18,875 bases of DNA from Pseudomonadota bacterium (GCA_023442755.1 JAEZXS010000028.1:1-18875); one strand, 5' to 3'. Positions 5,263 through 14,236 are shown, numbered from the stretch's first letter. The notes: generated from the letters alone by a model not told the origin. Made by a program: numbers and translations.

Positions 5263-7700
5263 CGGCATCTTACGAAAACCCCGGCATGAGCGCGCTCGAC
5301 CGCCTGTTCAACTGGGCGCATGCAAACAGCCTCTGGCCGGTTTTTTTCGGTCTGTCGTGCTGCTTCATTGAAGAAGCGGCCGCCCTGACCGCCCGCTACG
5401 ACCTGGCCCGGTTCGGGGCGGAGGTGCTCCGCGGCTCCCCGAGGCAGTCCGATCTGCTCATCATCTCGGGCACCGTGTTCAAGAAGGCGGCCCCGATGGT
5501 GCTCCGGATCTACGAACAGATGGCCGAGCCCAAGTGGGTGATTTCCATGGGTTCCTGTGCAAATTCCGGGGGAATGTACGACGTCTACAGCGTGGTGCAG
5601 GGGGTGGACCAGATCCTGCCGGTCGACGTGTACGTTCCGGGCTGCCCGCCCCGGCCCGAAGCCCTGCTCCATGGGCTCACTCTTCTGCAGAAAAAAATTG
5701 CTGCACGCGAACGGCCCGCCGGCCCGGTATTGCACGAAGCGGGCGGGACGCAGGGGACCGTGAAGCCGATCCTGGTGGATGGAATAACGAAGACCCGGGA
5801 TACGCGCGGTCCCGGATTCGAGGGCATGGCGCAGCGGGGCACGAGCATCAGCCCTCCCCGGTTCTGGGGAAACCGGTCCGACGTCATGTGGGTGCCTCCC
5901 GCCCCGAGAATTACCCTCAAAGCGCACGAGTCGTCTTTGGCAGAGGTTCTGAAGGAGAAGTTCGGCGAGGCCGTGCGCCGTATTCCGCACACCTCGGACA
6001 TGCCGGCTTTCGATGTGGACGAGGCAAAGATAAAGGACGTCCTCCGCTTTCTCAAAACCGAAGCGAACCCGAAATACGAGCGGTTGGACGATCTTACCGC
6101 GATAGACGAATCCATGCGCCGGGACCGCAACCCGGAATTGTGTGAGTTGGTTTCGCAGCCGGACCTGCCGGAACCCGAAACATGCATTCCCCAGCCGCTC
6201 CCCGATTTCACGATGGTCTACCATTTGCTCTCGTTCGATGCGGCAAGCCGCGTTCGCCTCAAGGTCCCGCTTTACGGGAAGGAGCCCACCGCCGGCAGCA
6301 TCACGGGGATATGGCCCTCGGCCAACTGGTACGAGCGCGAAGTCTACGATATGTTCGGCATCCGGTTTGCCGGTCACCCCGACCCGAGGCGCATCCTGAT
6401 GCCTGACGGATGGGAGGGGCACCCTCTCCTGAAAAGCCATCCATACCGGGCAACCGACATGCCGCCCTACACCCGCGAAGACGCCCTGAAGCACCAGCCC
6501 CTGGACGCGAAGTATTTCGTGGAAGGCGCCGACGACGAAGACACCATCGTCCTCAACTACGGACCGCACCATCTCGGGACCCACGGCATCATGCGATTCG
6601 TGCTGGCGCTCAAGGGAGAGCTGATCACGGATGTCGGGGCCGACATCGGCTATCACCACCGCGGTCCCGAAAAGCTCGGCGAGCGCCAGACCTGGCACCA
6701 GTTCATCCCCTATACCGATCGTGTCGATTATCTGAACGGCGTCGGCAACAACCTTGCATACCTCAATTCGGTCGAAATGCTGGCTGGCGTCACCGTGCCC
6801 GACCGCGCCAAATTCATACGCGTCATGCTTGCGGAGCTTTTCAGGATAAACGGCCACCTGGTCTGGCTCGGAACCTTCCTGCACGACATAGGCATGATGA
6901 CCCTGAATTTCTATGTTTTTCGCGAGCGCGAGCAGGTCATGGACATCATCGAGTTCATCACCGGCGGGCGCCTCCATCCTTCGTGGTTTCGGATAGGAGG
7001 GGTGGCCGCGGACCTTCCGGACGGCTGGAAGGAGGCCGTGGACGCATTTACTCGGATTTTTGCGGGCAGGATAAGGGAGTACGAAAAGCTGGTGAACAGG
7101 AACCCCATCGTGCGGGCAAGGACAGTCGGCGTTGGGGTGCTTCCCCGGCAGGAAGCAGTCGAATGGGGCATCTCCGGTCCCAATCTGCGGGCGAGCGGGG
7201 TCGAGTGGGACCTGCGCAAGAAAATCCCTTATTCCGCCTACGATGCGTTCGACTTCGAGATCCCGGTCCGGACCGCCGGGGACTGTTTTGCCCGCTACCT
7301 GGTCAGGATTGAGGAAATGCGCCAGAGCCTGCGCCTTGTGGAACAGGCGGCGGCAAACATGCCTCCCGGGCGCTGGATTACCGAACAGTACCGGTACACG
7401 GTCCCCGAAAAACGGGACACCCTGCATGACATAGACAGCCTGATCAATCATTTCATCAATGTTTCGCGCGGGCCGAAGATGCCGCGGGGAGAGGTGTACG
7501 CGGCAACGGAGTTATCGCGGGGGGAGCAGGGTTACTACCTTGTGAGCGACGGGCTTCCGTTTGCCTACCGCATGCGGATTCGCGCTCCCGATTTTCCTCA
7601 TCTGCAGGCGATTCCAAGGAAGGCCATAGGACGGCCCCTTGCAGATTTCCAGGCCATTATCGGTTCGATGGACTACATCATGCCTGATTGTGACCGTTAA
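5259..7700 (+). CDS. nuoBCD: NADH-quinone oxidoreductase subunits B, C and D fused
   Basis: This is one uninterrupted 813-residue protein. The B domain (about 1-165) has the N2 cluster ligands in SCC (C34, C35), GSCANSGG (C100) and PGCPPRP (C129). A Pro/Gly-rich linker of about 60 residues leads to the C domain, with its WYEREVYDMFGI signature from W357. The D domain follows from about residue 430, with NYGPHHLGTHG near 433-443 and E. coli-like GYHHRGPEKLGERQ, ending in MPDCDR. This is the connecting arm that passes electrons through N2 to quinone. E. coli fuses only C and D; the B-CD fusion is rarer. The quinone-side loop reads PHHLGTHG rather than the common P-x-HP-x-T/A-HG. The start overlaps the nuoA stop. 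Confidence 0.95.
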   Translation: MTASYENPGMSALDRLFNWAHANSLWPVFFGLSCCFIEEAAALTARYDLARFGAEVLRGSPRQSDLLIISGTVFKKAAPMVLRIYEQMAEPKWVISMGSCANSGGMYDVYSVVQGVDQILPVDVYVPGCPPRPEALLHGLTLLQKKIAARERPAGPVLHEAGGTQGTVKPILVDGITKTRDTRGPGFEGMAQRGTSISPPRFWGNRSDVMWVPPAPRITLKAHESSLAEVLKEKFGEAVRRIPHTSDMPAFDVDEAKIKDVLRFLKTEANPKYERLDDLTAIDESMRRDRNPELCELVSQPDLPEPETCIPQPLPDFTMVYHLLSFDAASRVRLKVPLYGKEPTAGSITGIWPSANWYEREVYDMFGIRFAGHPDPRRILMPDGWEGHPLLKSHPYRATDMPPYTREDALKHQPLDAKYFVEGADDEDTIVLNYGPHHLGTHGIMRFVLALKGELITDVGADIGYHHRGPEKLGERQTWHQFIPYTDRVDYLNGVGNNLAYLNSVEMLAGVTVPDRAKFIRVMLAELFRINGHLVWLGTFLHDIGMMTLNFYVFREREQVMDIIEFITGGRLHPSWFRIGGVAADLPDGWKEAVDAFTRIFAGRIREYEKLVNRNPIVRARTVGVGVLPRQEAVEWGISGPNLRASGVEWDLRKKIPYSAYDAFDFEIPVRTAGDCFARYLVRIEEMRQSLRLVEQAAANMPPGRWITEQYRYTVPEKRDTLHDIDSLINHFINVSRGPKMPRGEVYAATELSRGEQGYYLVSDGLPFAYRMRIRAPDFPHLQAIPRKAIGRPLADFQAIIGSMDYIMPDCDR

Positions 7701-7724
7701 CAGTAGACTATTCGGGAAGACAGG

Positions 7725-8216
7725 ATGCTGCCGGAAGAGACGAAGAGAAAAGTGATAGCGGAGATTGCCGGGGCGGAAGCGCCGCGCGAGAAAGCGGTCG
7801 ACGTCATGCTGGAGTACCAGGAGCACTTCGGCTGGATGAGCGACGAGGCGATGGAGGAGGCTGCCGGGCTGCTCGGGATGAGCACCCTGGAACTCGAAGA
7901 ACTGGCCACCTTTTATGATTTCATCTACCGCAGCCCGGTCGGGAAATACGTGATCCACGTCTGCGACAGCGCGATGTGCTGGATGGACGGGCACCAGCGG
8001 GTAATCGACTACATCAGTGAACGCGAGAAGGTGCCGATGGGGGGCACGAGCGCGGACGGGCTATTCACGCTGCTGCCGGTCTGCTGCATCGGCTATTGCG
8101 ACCGCTCCCCGGCGATGGTGATAAACAAGCGGGTGTACGGGAAGCTCACACCCGAAAAGATAGACAGGATACTGGACAAACTCAGGTCCGGAGACGGATT
8201 CCACCCTTGGGAATGA
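7725..8216 (+). CDS. nuoE: NADH-quinone oxidoreductase subunit E
   Basis: This 163-residue thioredoxin-like subunit of the NADH dehydrogenase module carries the [2Fe-2S] cluster N1a. The four ligands are visible as VCDSAMC (C80, C85) and CCIGYC (C121, C125), close to the E. coli pattern VCDSVVC/CCLGNC. The N-terminal helical region includes EYQEHFGWMSDEAMEEAAGLLG. It lies 24 bp after nuoBCD and 6 bp before nuoF, its direct structural partner. Length is normal. Confidence 0.95.
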   Translation: MLPEETKRKVIAEIAGAEAPREKAVDVMLEYQEHFGWMSDEAMEEAAGLLGMSTLELEELATFYDFIYRSPVGKYVIHVCDSAMCWMDGHQRVIDYISEREKVPMGGTSADGLFTLLPVCCIGYCDRSPAMVINKRVYGKLTPEKIDRILDKLRSGDGFHPWE

Positions 8217-8222
8217 CAACCT

Positions 8223-9512
8223 ATGCCGCAATACGAGCAAGTGCTTTTTAAAAACCGAAAGCCGAACCGGACTGCCACGCTGGACGAATACCGCGCAAGC
8301 GGCGGGTACCAGGCCCTGGAGAAATTCGTGGGCGGCAAAGTCTCTCCGAAAGAGATCATCCGCATTGTCGGCGAGTCCGGCCTTCGCGGCCGTGGAGGAG
8401 CGGGCTTCCCGGCCGGAAAGAAATGGTCGGCGGTCTCCGATTCCGGCGCTTTTCCCCGCTACCTGGCGGCGAACGCCGACGAGATGGAGCCGGGAACCTT
8501 TAAGGACAGGATGCTGATCCATGTGGACCCGCATTGCATTATCGAGGGAATGATCCTGTGCGGATACGCCTTTTCCGCATCGAAGGCGTTCATCTTCGTG
8601 CGGCCGTCGTATGAGAGCAGCGCCTTTCTTCTCGAACGCGAGCTGGAAAACGCGCGGAAGGCCGGATACCTGGGAGAGAACCTTTTGGGCACCGGCTATT
8701 CCTTCGACATCGTCGTTCACCGGAGCGGAGGAAGATACATCTGCGGGGAAGGGACGGCCCTTCTGAATGCGATAATGGGCAAGAGGCCGAACCCGATAAA
8801 ACCTCCCCCGTACCCCACCGACAAGGGCCTGTGGGACAAGCCGACTGTAGTGAATAACATAGAAACCCTGGCAAACGTTCCGCACATTCTCCGAAACGGT
8901 CCGGAGTGGTTCAAAAACCTCTCGGCAACCCCGCACGGGGCCGGAACGAAGATCTTCTGCGTGAGCGGACGGGTGCAGTTGCCGGGAGCGGTGGAACTGC
9001 CGATGGGAACCCGCCTGAGCGAAATAATCGAAGAGCATTGCGGCGGGATGACGCCGGGGTCCGAATTCAAGGCATGCCTGCCGGGCGGTGCGTCCACCCG
9101 GTTTCTGAAAAAGGAACACTACGACGTTCAAATGGATTTCGACGATGTGAAAGCCATCGGGAACAGGCTTGGCACGGCGGCGATCATGGTCTTCGATCAC
9201 AAGACCTGCCTGGTCGGAACCACGCTGAACCTGATGCAGTTTTTCGCGCGCGAGTCCTGCGGCTGGTGCACTCCCTGCCGGGAGGGCCTGCCGTATATGC
9301 GCGACCTGCTCTGGAGGATTGAGAACGGCGAGGGCAGGGAAGAATTCATCCCCATGCTCCGGGATATGTGCAAACAGGTGTGGAACTCCTATTGCGCACT
9401 GGCGCCGGGCGCCGCGGAGCCCGTAATAAGCCTTCTCAATTTTTTCGAAGATGAGGTTCGGGAACACATAAGCCGGAAAGGATGTCCGTTTCATGCCCAG
9501 GCTGATCATTGA
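8223..9512 (+). CDS. nuoF: NADH-quinone oxidoreductase subunit F, FMN- and NAD(P)H-binding
   Basis: This 429-residue flavoprotein subunit oxidises the pyridine nucleotide. The FMN/NADH glycine-rich loop GLRGRGGAGFPAGKKW spans 53-68, followed by NADEMEPGTFKDR as in E. coli. Cluster N3 ligands are SCGWCTPC (C346, C349, C352) and C391 in YCALAPGAAEP. The loop normally reading GEETAL reads GEGTAL at 175-180, so the residue equivalent to E. coli Glu183 is Gly177. In E. coli that Glu limits NADPH binding. The gene overlaps nuoG by 20 nt. All other checked features are normal, so the enzyme is probably functional with possibly altered nucleotide preference. Confidence 0.95.
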   Translation: MPQYEQVLFKNRKPNRTATLDEYRASGGYQALEKFVGGKVSPKEIIRIVGESGLRGRGGAGFPAGKKWSAVSDSGAFPRYLAANADEMEPGTFKDRMLIHVDPHCIIEGMILCGYAFSASKAFIFVRPSYESSAFLLERELENARKAGYLGENLLGTGYSFDIVVHRSGGRYICGEGTALLNAIMGKRPNPIKPPPYPTDKGLWDKPTVVNNIETLANVPHILRNGPEWFKNLSATPHGAGTKIFCVSGRVQLPGAVELPMGTRLSEIIEEHCGGMTPGSEFKACLPGGASTRFLKKEHYDVQMDFDDVKAIGNRLGTAAIMVFDHKTCLVGTTLNLMQFFARESCGWCTPCREGLPYMRDLLWRIENGEGREEFIPMLRDMCKQVWNSYCALAPGAAEPVISLLNFFEDEVREHISRKGCPFHAQADH

Positions 9513-11979
9513 CGACCAGGAAATAGAAGTTCCCGACGGCACCAAAGTCATTGAAGCGGCCGAGCGGCTCGGCATCGTGATTCCGCGCTTCTGCTATCAC
9601 GAAGCGCTGGGATCGGTGGGCGCCTGCCGGATGTGCGCCGTGAAGTTCCTGCAGGGGCCGTTCAAGGGTGTCCAGATGAGCTGCATGATCGACGCCCAGG
9701 ACGGCATGGTGGTATCCACCACCGACCCGGAAGCCGTTGCGTTCCGGAAATGGGTCATCGAATGCCTGATGCTCAACCATCCGCTCGATTGTCCCGTGTG
9801 CGACGAGGGCGGCCAGTGTCTTCTCCAGGACGAAACGGTATCGAGCGGCCACGCCATCCGGCGTTTTCTCGGAAAGAAAAGGACCTACCGCGACCAGTAC
9901 CTCGGTCCCTATATTCATCATGAAATGAACCGGTGCATCCACTGCTACCGGTGTTCGCGCTTTTACCAGGAGTTTGCCGGGTACCGGGACCTGGGACCGC
10001 AGCAGATCGGCGACCGGGTCTATTTCGGCCGGTTCCGGGACGGGACGCTCGAAAGCCCCTTTTCGGGAAACCTGGTCGATATCTGCCCGACCGGCGTCTA
10101 CACGGATAAACCTGCACGGTTCAAAGTCCGCCGATGGGACCTCGAACGCGCTCCTTCCCTTTGCATTCATTGCTCGCTCGGGTGCAACACCGTGGGCAAC
10201 GCGCATTACCGGGCCGTCATGCGCATCGAAGCACGGCTGAACAGGGCCGTGAACGGCTATTTCATATGCGACGAGTGCCGGTTCGGCTTTTCGTACTCCA
10301 ATGGGGGCGCAGGGCACGACATGAGGCCATGGAGCCCGCGTGCGGGCGGCCTCGAGGTCACGGCGCGGAAGGCTTTTGAGACCGCGGCCGAAAGACTCGC
10401 GGAAGTCGCGGGAAAGCCTGCGCCCGGCGAAGCATCGCCCATCGCCGCAATCGGGTCCGACCGGAACAGCCTCGAAACCCAGTGCATGCTCAAGCGGGTC
10501 TGCAGGACGAACAAGTGGCGCGATCCCGTCTTCTTCATGGACGGCGCGATATCCCGCAAGGTGCGCAGTGCGGTCGGAAAACTTGATGAACGTATTGCCC
10601 GGTCCATGTGCCAAATCGAGACATCGGACTTCGTGATCGTTGTCGGGGCCGATCCCCTGAATGAAGGCGCCTCCTCCGCGCTGGCGATACGTCAGGCCTT
10701 CCGCAGGAAAGCGCCGGTGGTGGTGATCGATCCGCGCCCCGTATCCATGCCGCTGGACTTCGAACATATCGCCGTGGGGACGGACCGGCTCGAAATTTGC
10801 CTGGGAATGCTGGTCAGGGGAGTGCTCGGAAAAGATGCTCCCCAAAAAGTGGCCGAGAGTGCCCGGAAGCTCTTCAAGCCGCTTCCCGCAAAGTATGCCG
10901 ACCAAGCCATCCATGCCCGGCTGATGGAGCTTTCCGAACGACTGAAAGCGGCCAGGGAGCCCGTTATCGTCTGCGGCACCGATATCGTTCGGGAGACGAC
11001 CCCGGCCTTTGCGGCGGATTGCGCCCTGCTGATGAACGATCTTGGCGGGCGGGCGGGCATTTTCTACCTCCTGCCCGGCGCGGATTCGTTCAGCTCCGCC
11101 CTGCTCTCCGGAGGCTCCCTGCCGGATATCCTGGATGAAATCGAAAAAGGCTCCATTCGCGCTCTGGTTGCCGTGGAAAGCGATCCGTTCAGCCATTTTC
11201 ACGACCGGGAAAGGCTGGAGCAGGCTCTATCGAAGCTGGAGCTGCTCGTCGCGATTGACTACCTTCCTACGCCAATGGTGGAGCGTGCTTCCGTTTTCTG
11301 TCCCTCTTCGACCATTTTCGAAACCGGTTCCACCTTCATCAACCAGGAAGGCCGGGTGCAATACGCAAAGCCGGTGCACCACGGTGGAAAACCCATCTGG
11401 GGAGAACAGCCGCCTCACATCGTGCGGGATTACGTGCCGGGCGGCGATCACAGGCCGGCCTGGGAGGTGCTCTGGGCGATCGCGGGCGAGCCCATACCGG
11501 CGGAGACTCAGTACGTGCCGATGACGCCGGGCGAGTGGATCGCCGCGGAACACCCGGCGCTGGAAGGAGTGAATGCGGCAGCGTACCCCGTAGACGGCCT
11601 GAAAATCATTCCCGGTCCTTTGGGGAGCGATTCCGCTGCAGCCCCCGGAAAGAAAGCGGGGAAAGCCCCGGACCTTGAACTGCTCCTGGTCAGGCGCCTT
11701 TTCGCCACCGGAGAACTTGCCGCCTATGCCGATACGCTTGATGATTCCGTGCCCGAGCCGGACGTATTCATGCATGTAAAAGATGCGGAAGCCGCCGGGC
11801 TTGCGGACGGTGATACGGTCAGGATCGAACTGGGGGGCGGCCCCGTTGAGGCCAGGCTTTCCGTTTCGGACAGGATGGCCCGGGGAGTGCTCGTGCTCCC
11901 CCGGCACAACCGGCTCCACTGGCAGAAGATAAAGGACCCTTCTGCCGGGGTTGCTTTGAAGCAGATTTCGAAGGTTTAA
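9493..11979 (+). CDS. nuoG: NADH-quinone oxidoreductase subunit G, multi-cluster Fe-S subunit
   Basis: This 828-residue subunit relays electrons from NuoF to NuoI. All four clusters appear intact: N1b [2Fe-2S] C34, C45, C48, C64; N5 with His ligand H96, C100, C103, C109; N4 C148, C151, C154, C198; and N7 C224, C227, C231, C259 (N7 occurs only in some lineages, including E. coli). The remainder is the molybdopterin-oxidoreductase-like domain without expected cofactor, ending in a MopB-like C-terminal barrel. It is somewhat shorter than E. coli NuoG (about 908). The ATG at 9493 follows AAAGGA by 10 nt within the end of nuoF. Confidence 0.95.
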   Translation: MPRLIIDDQEIEVPDGTKVIEAAERLGIVIPRFCYHEALGSVGACRMCAVKFLQGPFKGVQMSCMIDAQDGMVVSTTDPEAVAFRKWVIECLMLNHPLDCPVCDEGGQCLLQDETVSSGHAIRRFLGKKRTYRDQYLGPYIHHEMNRCIHCYRCSRFYQEFAGYRDLGPQQIGDRVYFGRFRDGTLESPFSGNLVDICPTGVYTDKPARFKVRRWDLERAPSLCIHCSLGCNTVGNAHYRAVMRIEARLNRAVNGYFICDECRFGFSYSNGGAGHDMRPWSPRAGGLEVTARKAFETAAERLAEVAGKPAPGEASPIAAIGSDRNSLETQCMLKRVCRTNKWRDPVFFMDGAISRKVRSAVGKLDERIARSMCQIETSDFVIVVGADPLNEGASSALAIRQAFRRKAPVVVIDPRPVSMPLDFEHIAVGTDRLEICLGMLVRGVLGKDAPQKVAESARKLFKPLPAKYADQAIHARLMELSERLKAAREPVIVCGTDIVRETTPAFAADCALLMNDLGGRAGIFYLLPGADSFSSALLSGGSLPDILDEIEKGSIRALVAVESDPFSHFHDRERLEQALSKLELLVAIDYLPTPMVERASVFCPSSTIFETGSTFINQEGRVQYAKPVHHGGKPIWGEQPPHIVRDYVPGGDHRPAWEVLWAIAGEPIPAETQYVPMTPGEWIAAEHPALEGVNAAAYPVDGLKIIPGPLGSDSAAAPGKKAGKAPDLELLLVRRLFATGELAAYADTLDDSVPEPDVFMHVKDAEAAGLADGDTVRIELGGGPVEARLSVSDRMARGVLVLPRHNRLHWQKIKDPSAGVALKQISKV

Positions 11980-11993
11980 GTCTGGTTTAAGTC
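11972..11993 (+). repeat. 11-bp tandem duplication at the nuoG stop
   Basis: GGTTTAAGTC occurs at 11973-11982 and again at 11984-11993 with one T between, so the nuoG stop codon region is duplicated immediately before the palindromic element. It may be slippage or an insertion scar. Confidence 0.5.
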
Positions 11994-12013
11994 CAAATTG
12001 TTCCGGCACTTCA

Positions 12014-12110
12014 GCGTCACCCCGGCGCAGGCCGGGGTTCAGGTCTTTTAAAGTTCGACGAACAACTGGATTCCTCACGCGGAACGCGTGATTTCGCCGG
12101 AATGATAAAA
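12014..12110. repeat. REP/MITE-like palindromic element between nuoG and nuoH
   Basis: The ends are imperfect inverted repeats: CGTCACCCCGGCG (12015-12027) against CGCCGGAATGATA (12095-12107), 9 of 13 paired. Inside are two perfect hairpins: CCCCGGC/GCCGGGG with a 4-nt loop (12020-12037) and TCACGCG/CGCGTGA with a GAA loop (12075-12091). The general form (TCA-x-x-CCGGCG ... ACTGGATTCC ... CGCCGGAATGA) is that of dispersed intergenic repeats common in many proteobacteria. No T-run follows, so it is not a typical terminator; it could affect mRNA stability or the relative levels of G and H. Confidence 0.7.
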
Positions 12111-12130
12111 CGCGGCAGACAGGGAATACG

Positions 12131-13132
12131 ATGTGGTGGATGGTCGGGTTCATAGTGCTGCTTATCAAGCTGGCCGTAGTCCTCGGGGTTCTCCTCGGAC
12201 TTGCCGCCTACATGGTCCTGGTGGAAAGGAAGCTCCTCGGTCGCTTTCAGATCCGCTATGGACCTAACCGCGTCGGGCCTTTCGGCCTGCTGCAGCCCTT
12301 GGCCGACGGTCTCAAGATGCTCCTCAAAGAAGACGTCCTGATCAGCGGTGCGGACCGCCTCATCTTCCTGACCGCTCCCGCAGTCGTAGCAGCCGTTCCT
12401 TTGACCATCGCCGCGGTCATCCCGTTTTCCCCGGATCTTACCATCGGTGAAACCCGCATCCCCATGCTGATAACGGACCTGAACATAGGGCTGCTCTTCG
12501 TGCTCGCCCTTGCCTCGTTGAGCGTATACGGCGTTGCGCTTGGGGGCTGGGCTTCGAACTCGAAATACAGCCTGCTCGGGGCAATCCGCGGGGCCGCTCA
12601 ACTCATCAGCTACGAACTTTCCCTCGGCCTTTCGCTCGTTCCGGTCGTGATGATCGCCGGCTCCTTCAGCCTCGTGGGAATCGTCAACGCGCAGGCAACT
12701 TATCCCTTTATCCTGGTTCAGCCTGTTTCGTTCCTGCTGTTTCTCATCAGCGCGATGGCCGAATCCAACCGGCTGCCCTTCGACCTGCCGGAGGCGGAAA
12801 ACGAGCTGATAGCGGGCTTTCATACCGAATACAGCGGTATGCGGTTCGCTCTGTATTTCGTCGGCGAGTACGCAAGCATGATCGTGCTGGGGGCGCTCGT
12901 CGCGGTGTTTTTCCTGGGCGGCTGGCGAGGTCCCCTGTTGCCGCCCGTGATCTGGTTCCTTCTGAAAATGCTTCTGGTTCCCATTTTCTTCATCTGGACG
13001 CGGGCGACTCTGCCCAGGGTCCGGTACGACCAGTTGATGCATTTCGGCTGGAAATTCCTTCTTCCCGTTGCGCTCGTAAACATCGTCGTCACGGGCCTGG
13101 TGATTCTGCTGACAGGTGGGGCAAATGGATGA
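12131..13132 (+). CDS. nuoH: NADH-quinone oxidoreductase subunit H
   Basis: This 333-residue, eight- to nine-helix membrane subunit forms much of the quinone chamber. It shows VERKLLGRFQIRYGPNRVGP and PLADGLKMLLKED near residues 30-75, and the quinone-loop signature LPFDLPEAENELIAGFHTEY around 216-235, with the conserved acidic residues. The ATG follows AGGGA by about 5 nt. It starts about 20 bp after the palindromic element, and its last 8 nt overlap nuoI. Confidence 0.95.
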   Translation: MWWMVGFIVLLIKLAVVLGVLLGLAAYMVLVERKLLGRFQIRYGPNRVGPFGLLQPLADGLKMLLKEDVLISGADRLIFLTAPAVVAAVPLTIAAVIPFSPDLTIGETRIPMLITDLNIGLLFVLALASLSVYGVALGGWASNSKYSLLGAIRGAAQLISYELSLGLSLVPVVMIAGSFSLVGIVNAQATYPFILVQPVSFLLFLISAMAESNRLPFDLPEAENELIAGFHTEYSGMRFALYFVGEYASMIVLGALVAVFFLGGWRGPLLPPVIWFLLKMLLVPIFFIWTRATLPRVRYDQLMHFGWKFLLPVALVNIVVTGLVILLTGGANG

Positions 13133-13679
13133 GAAAAGATCTCTGCTGCGGGAGGCCGCCGAAGGGGTTATCGGGTTGGTCGAAGGCTACGCGATGACCT
13201 TGCGGCACCTGTTTCGGAAACCCATCACCGAACAATATCCCGAGTTCAAAAGGCTCCTGCCGGAACGATCGCGGGCCCGGATCGTTTTGACCCGCGATCC
13301 CGACGGGCAGGAGCGCTGCGTGGCGTGCTACCTGTGCTCCGCGGTTTGCCCGACGGACTGCATCTCGATCCAGGGGGCCGAGGACGAGAACGGGAGAAGA
13401 TATCCGGGCTGGTTCCGGATCAACTTCGCCCGGTGCATCTACTGCGGCCTTTGTGAAGAGGCATGCCCTACGCTCGCCATCCAGCTCACGCCCGATTACG
13501 AATTCTCCAAGTATGAGGTCATGGACTTCGTCTATGAAAAGGAAAACCTCCTCGTAGACCACGGCGGAAAGAACAGGGACTACGACTTCTACCGGCATTG
13601 CGGCATAGCAGTCAAAGGGGAGAAGGGAGAGCACGTCAACGAAGAGCCGCCGGTTGACATAAAAAGCAATATGCCCTGA
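13125..13679 (+). CDS. nuoI: NADH-quinone oxidoreductase subunit I, 2[4Fe-4S] ferredoxin-like
   Basis: This 184-residue subunit carries clusters N6a and N6b in two ferredoxin motifs: CVACYLCSAVCP (C65, C68, C71, C75) and CIYCGLCEEACP (C104, C107, C110, C114). It links NuoG to cluster N2 in the B domain. I chose the ATG at 13125, which has AGGTGG 5 nt upstream; an in-frame GTG at 13116 is the alternative. It overlaps the end of nuoH. Confidence 0.95.
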   Translation: MDEKRSLLREAAEGVIGLVEGYAMTLRHLFRKPITEQYPEFKRLLPERSRARIVLTRDPDGQERCVACYLCSAVCPTDCISIQGAEDENGRRYPGWFRINFARCIYCGLCEEACPTLAIQLTPDYEFSKYEVMDFVYEKENLLVDHGGKNRDYDFYRHCGIAVKGEKGEHVNEEPPVDIKSNMP

Positions 13680-13714
13680 AGCAGTACGACGGCGGAACCG
13701 AACGGGATTGTCCT

Positions 13715-14236
13715 ATGACGGTTTTACATATTCTCTTTTATATACTCGCGGCAGTGATTCTCGGGACCACGGCGATGGCAGTCACGCGGAAGAATCTGGT
13801 GCACGCGATCGTATACCTCATCCAGTCGTTTTTCGCCACGGCGCTGCTCTTCTACCTCCTTGGCGCTCCGCTCCTGGCGGCCCTGGAGGTGATAATCTAT
13901 GCCGGCGCGATCATGGTGCTCTTTCTGTTCATCGTGATGACGTTGAGCGCCGGGTCCTTCGAAGCGAAATACCGGCTGAAGCAGTGGGCACTGCCGGTCG
14001 TTCTCGGAATTATCTCGCTCGGCGCGGGCCTGGTCCTTCTCCTCCCGTCTCCGGCGGCTCGCGTAGGTCTTGCCCCCGCATCCGTACCTCCAGTAGCGTT
14101 CGGCCGATACCTTTTCGAGCACTACTGGTTTGCGGTAGAGATCGTTTCGTTCCTGCTTTTCGTCGCCCTGGTGGGTGCGTATTTCCTCGGCAGGTACAAA
14201 ACCGCGAACCTGGTTCAGCCCGAGGTGAAGCAATGA
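13715..14236 (+). CDS. nuoJ: NADH-quinone oxidoreductase subunit J
   Basis: This 173-residue membrane subunit has about five helices. The family signature LEVIIYAGAIMVLFLFIVMT includes the conserved Tyr of transmembrane helix 3 involved in coupling. It is followed by a charged loop and two C-terminal helices. The ribosome-binding site is weak. It overlaps nuoK by ATGA, so the two are probably co-translated. Confidence 0.94.
   Translation: MTVLHILFYILAAVILGTTAMAVTRKNLVHAIVYLIQSFFATALLFYLLGAPLLAALEVIIYAGAIMVLFLFIVMTLSAGSFEAKYRLKQWALPVVLGIISLGAGLVLLLPSPAARVGLAPASVPPVAFGRYLFEHYWFAVEIVSFLLFVALVGAYFLGRYKTANLVQPEVKQ

Noticed and set aside
5211..7451. Long open frame on the minus strand across nuoBCD (746 codons), with similar ones opposite nuoF, nuoG, nuoH, nuoL and nuoM
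   Set aside because: Antisense shadows of GC-rich codon usage; the plus strand encodes well-recognised subunits and the antisense products show no domain.
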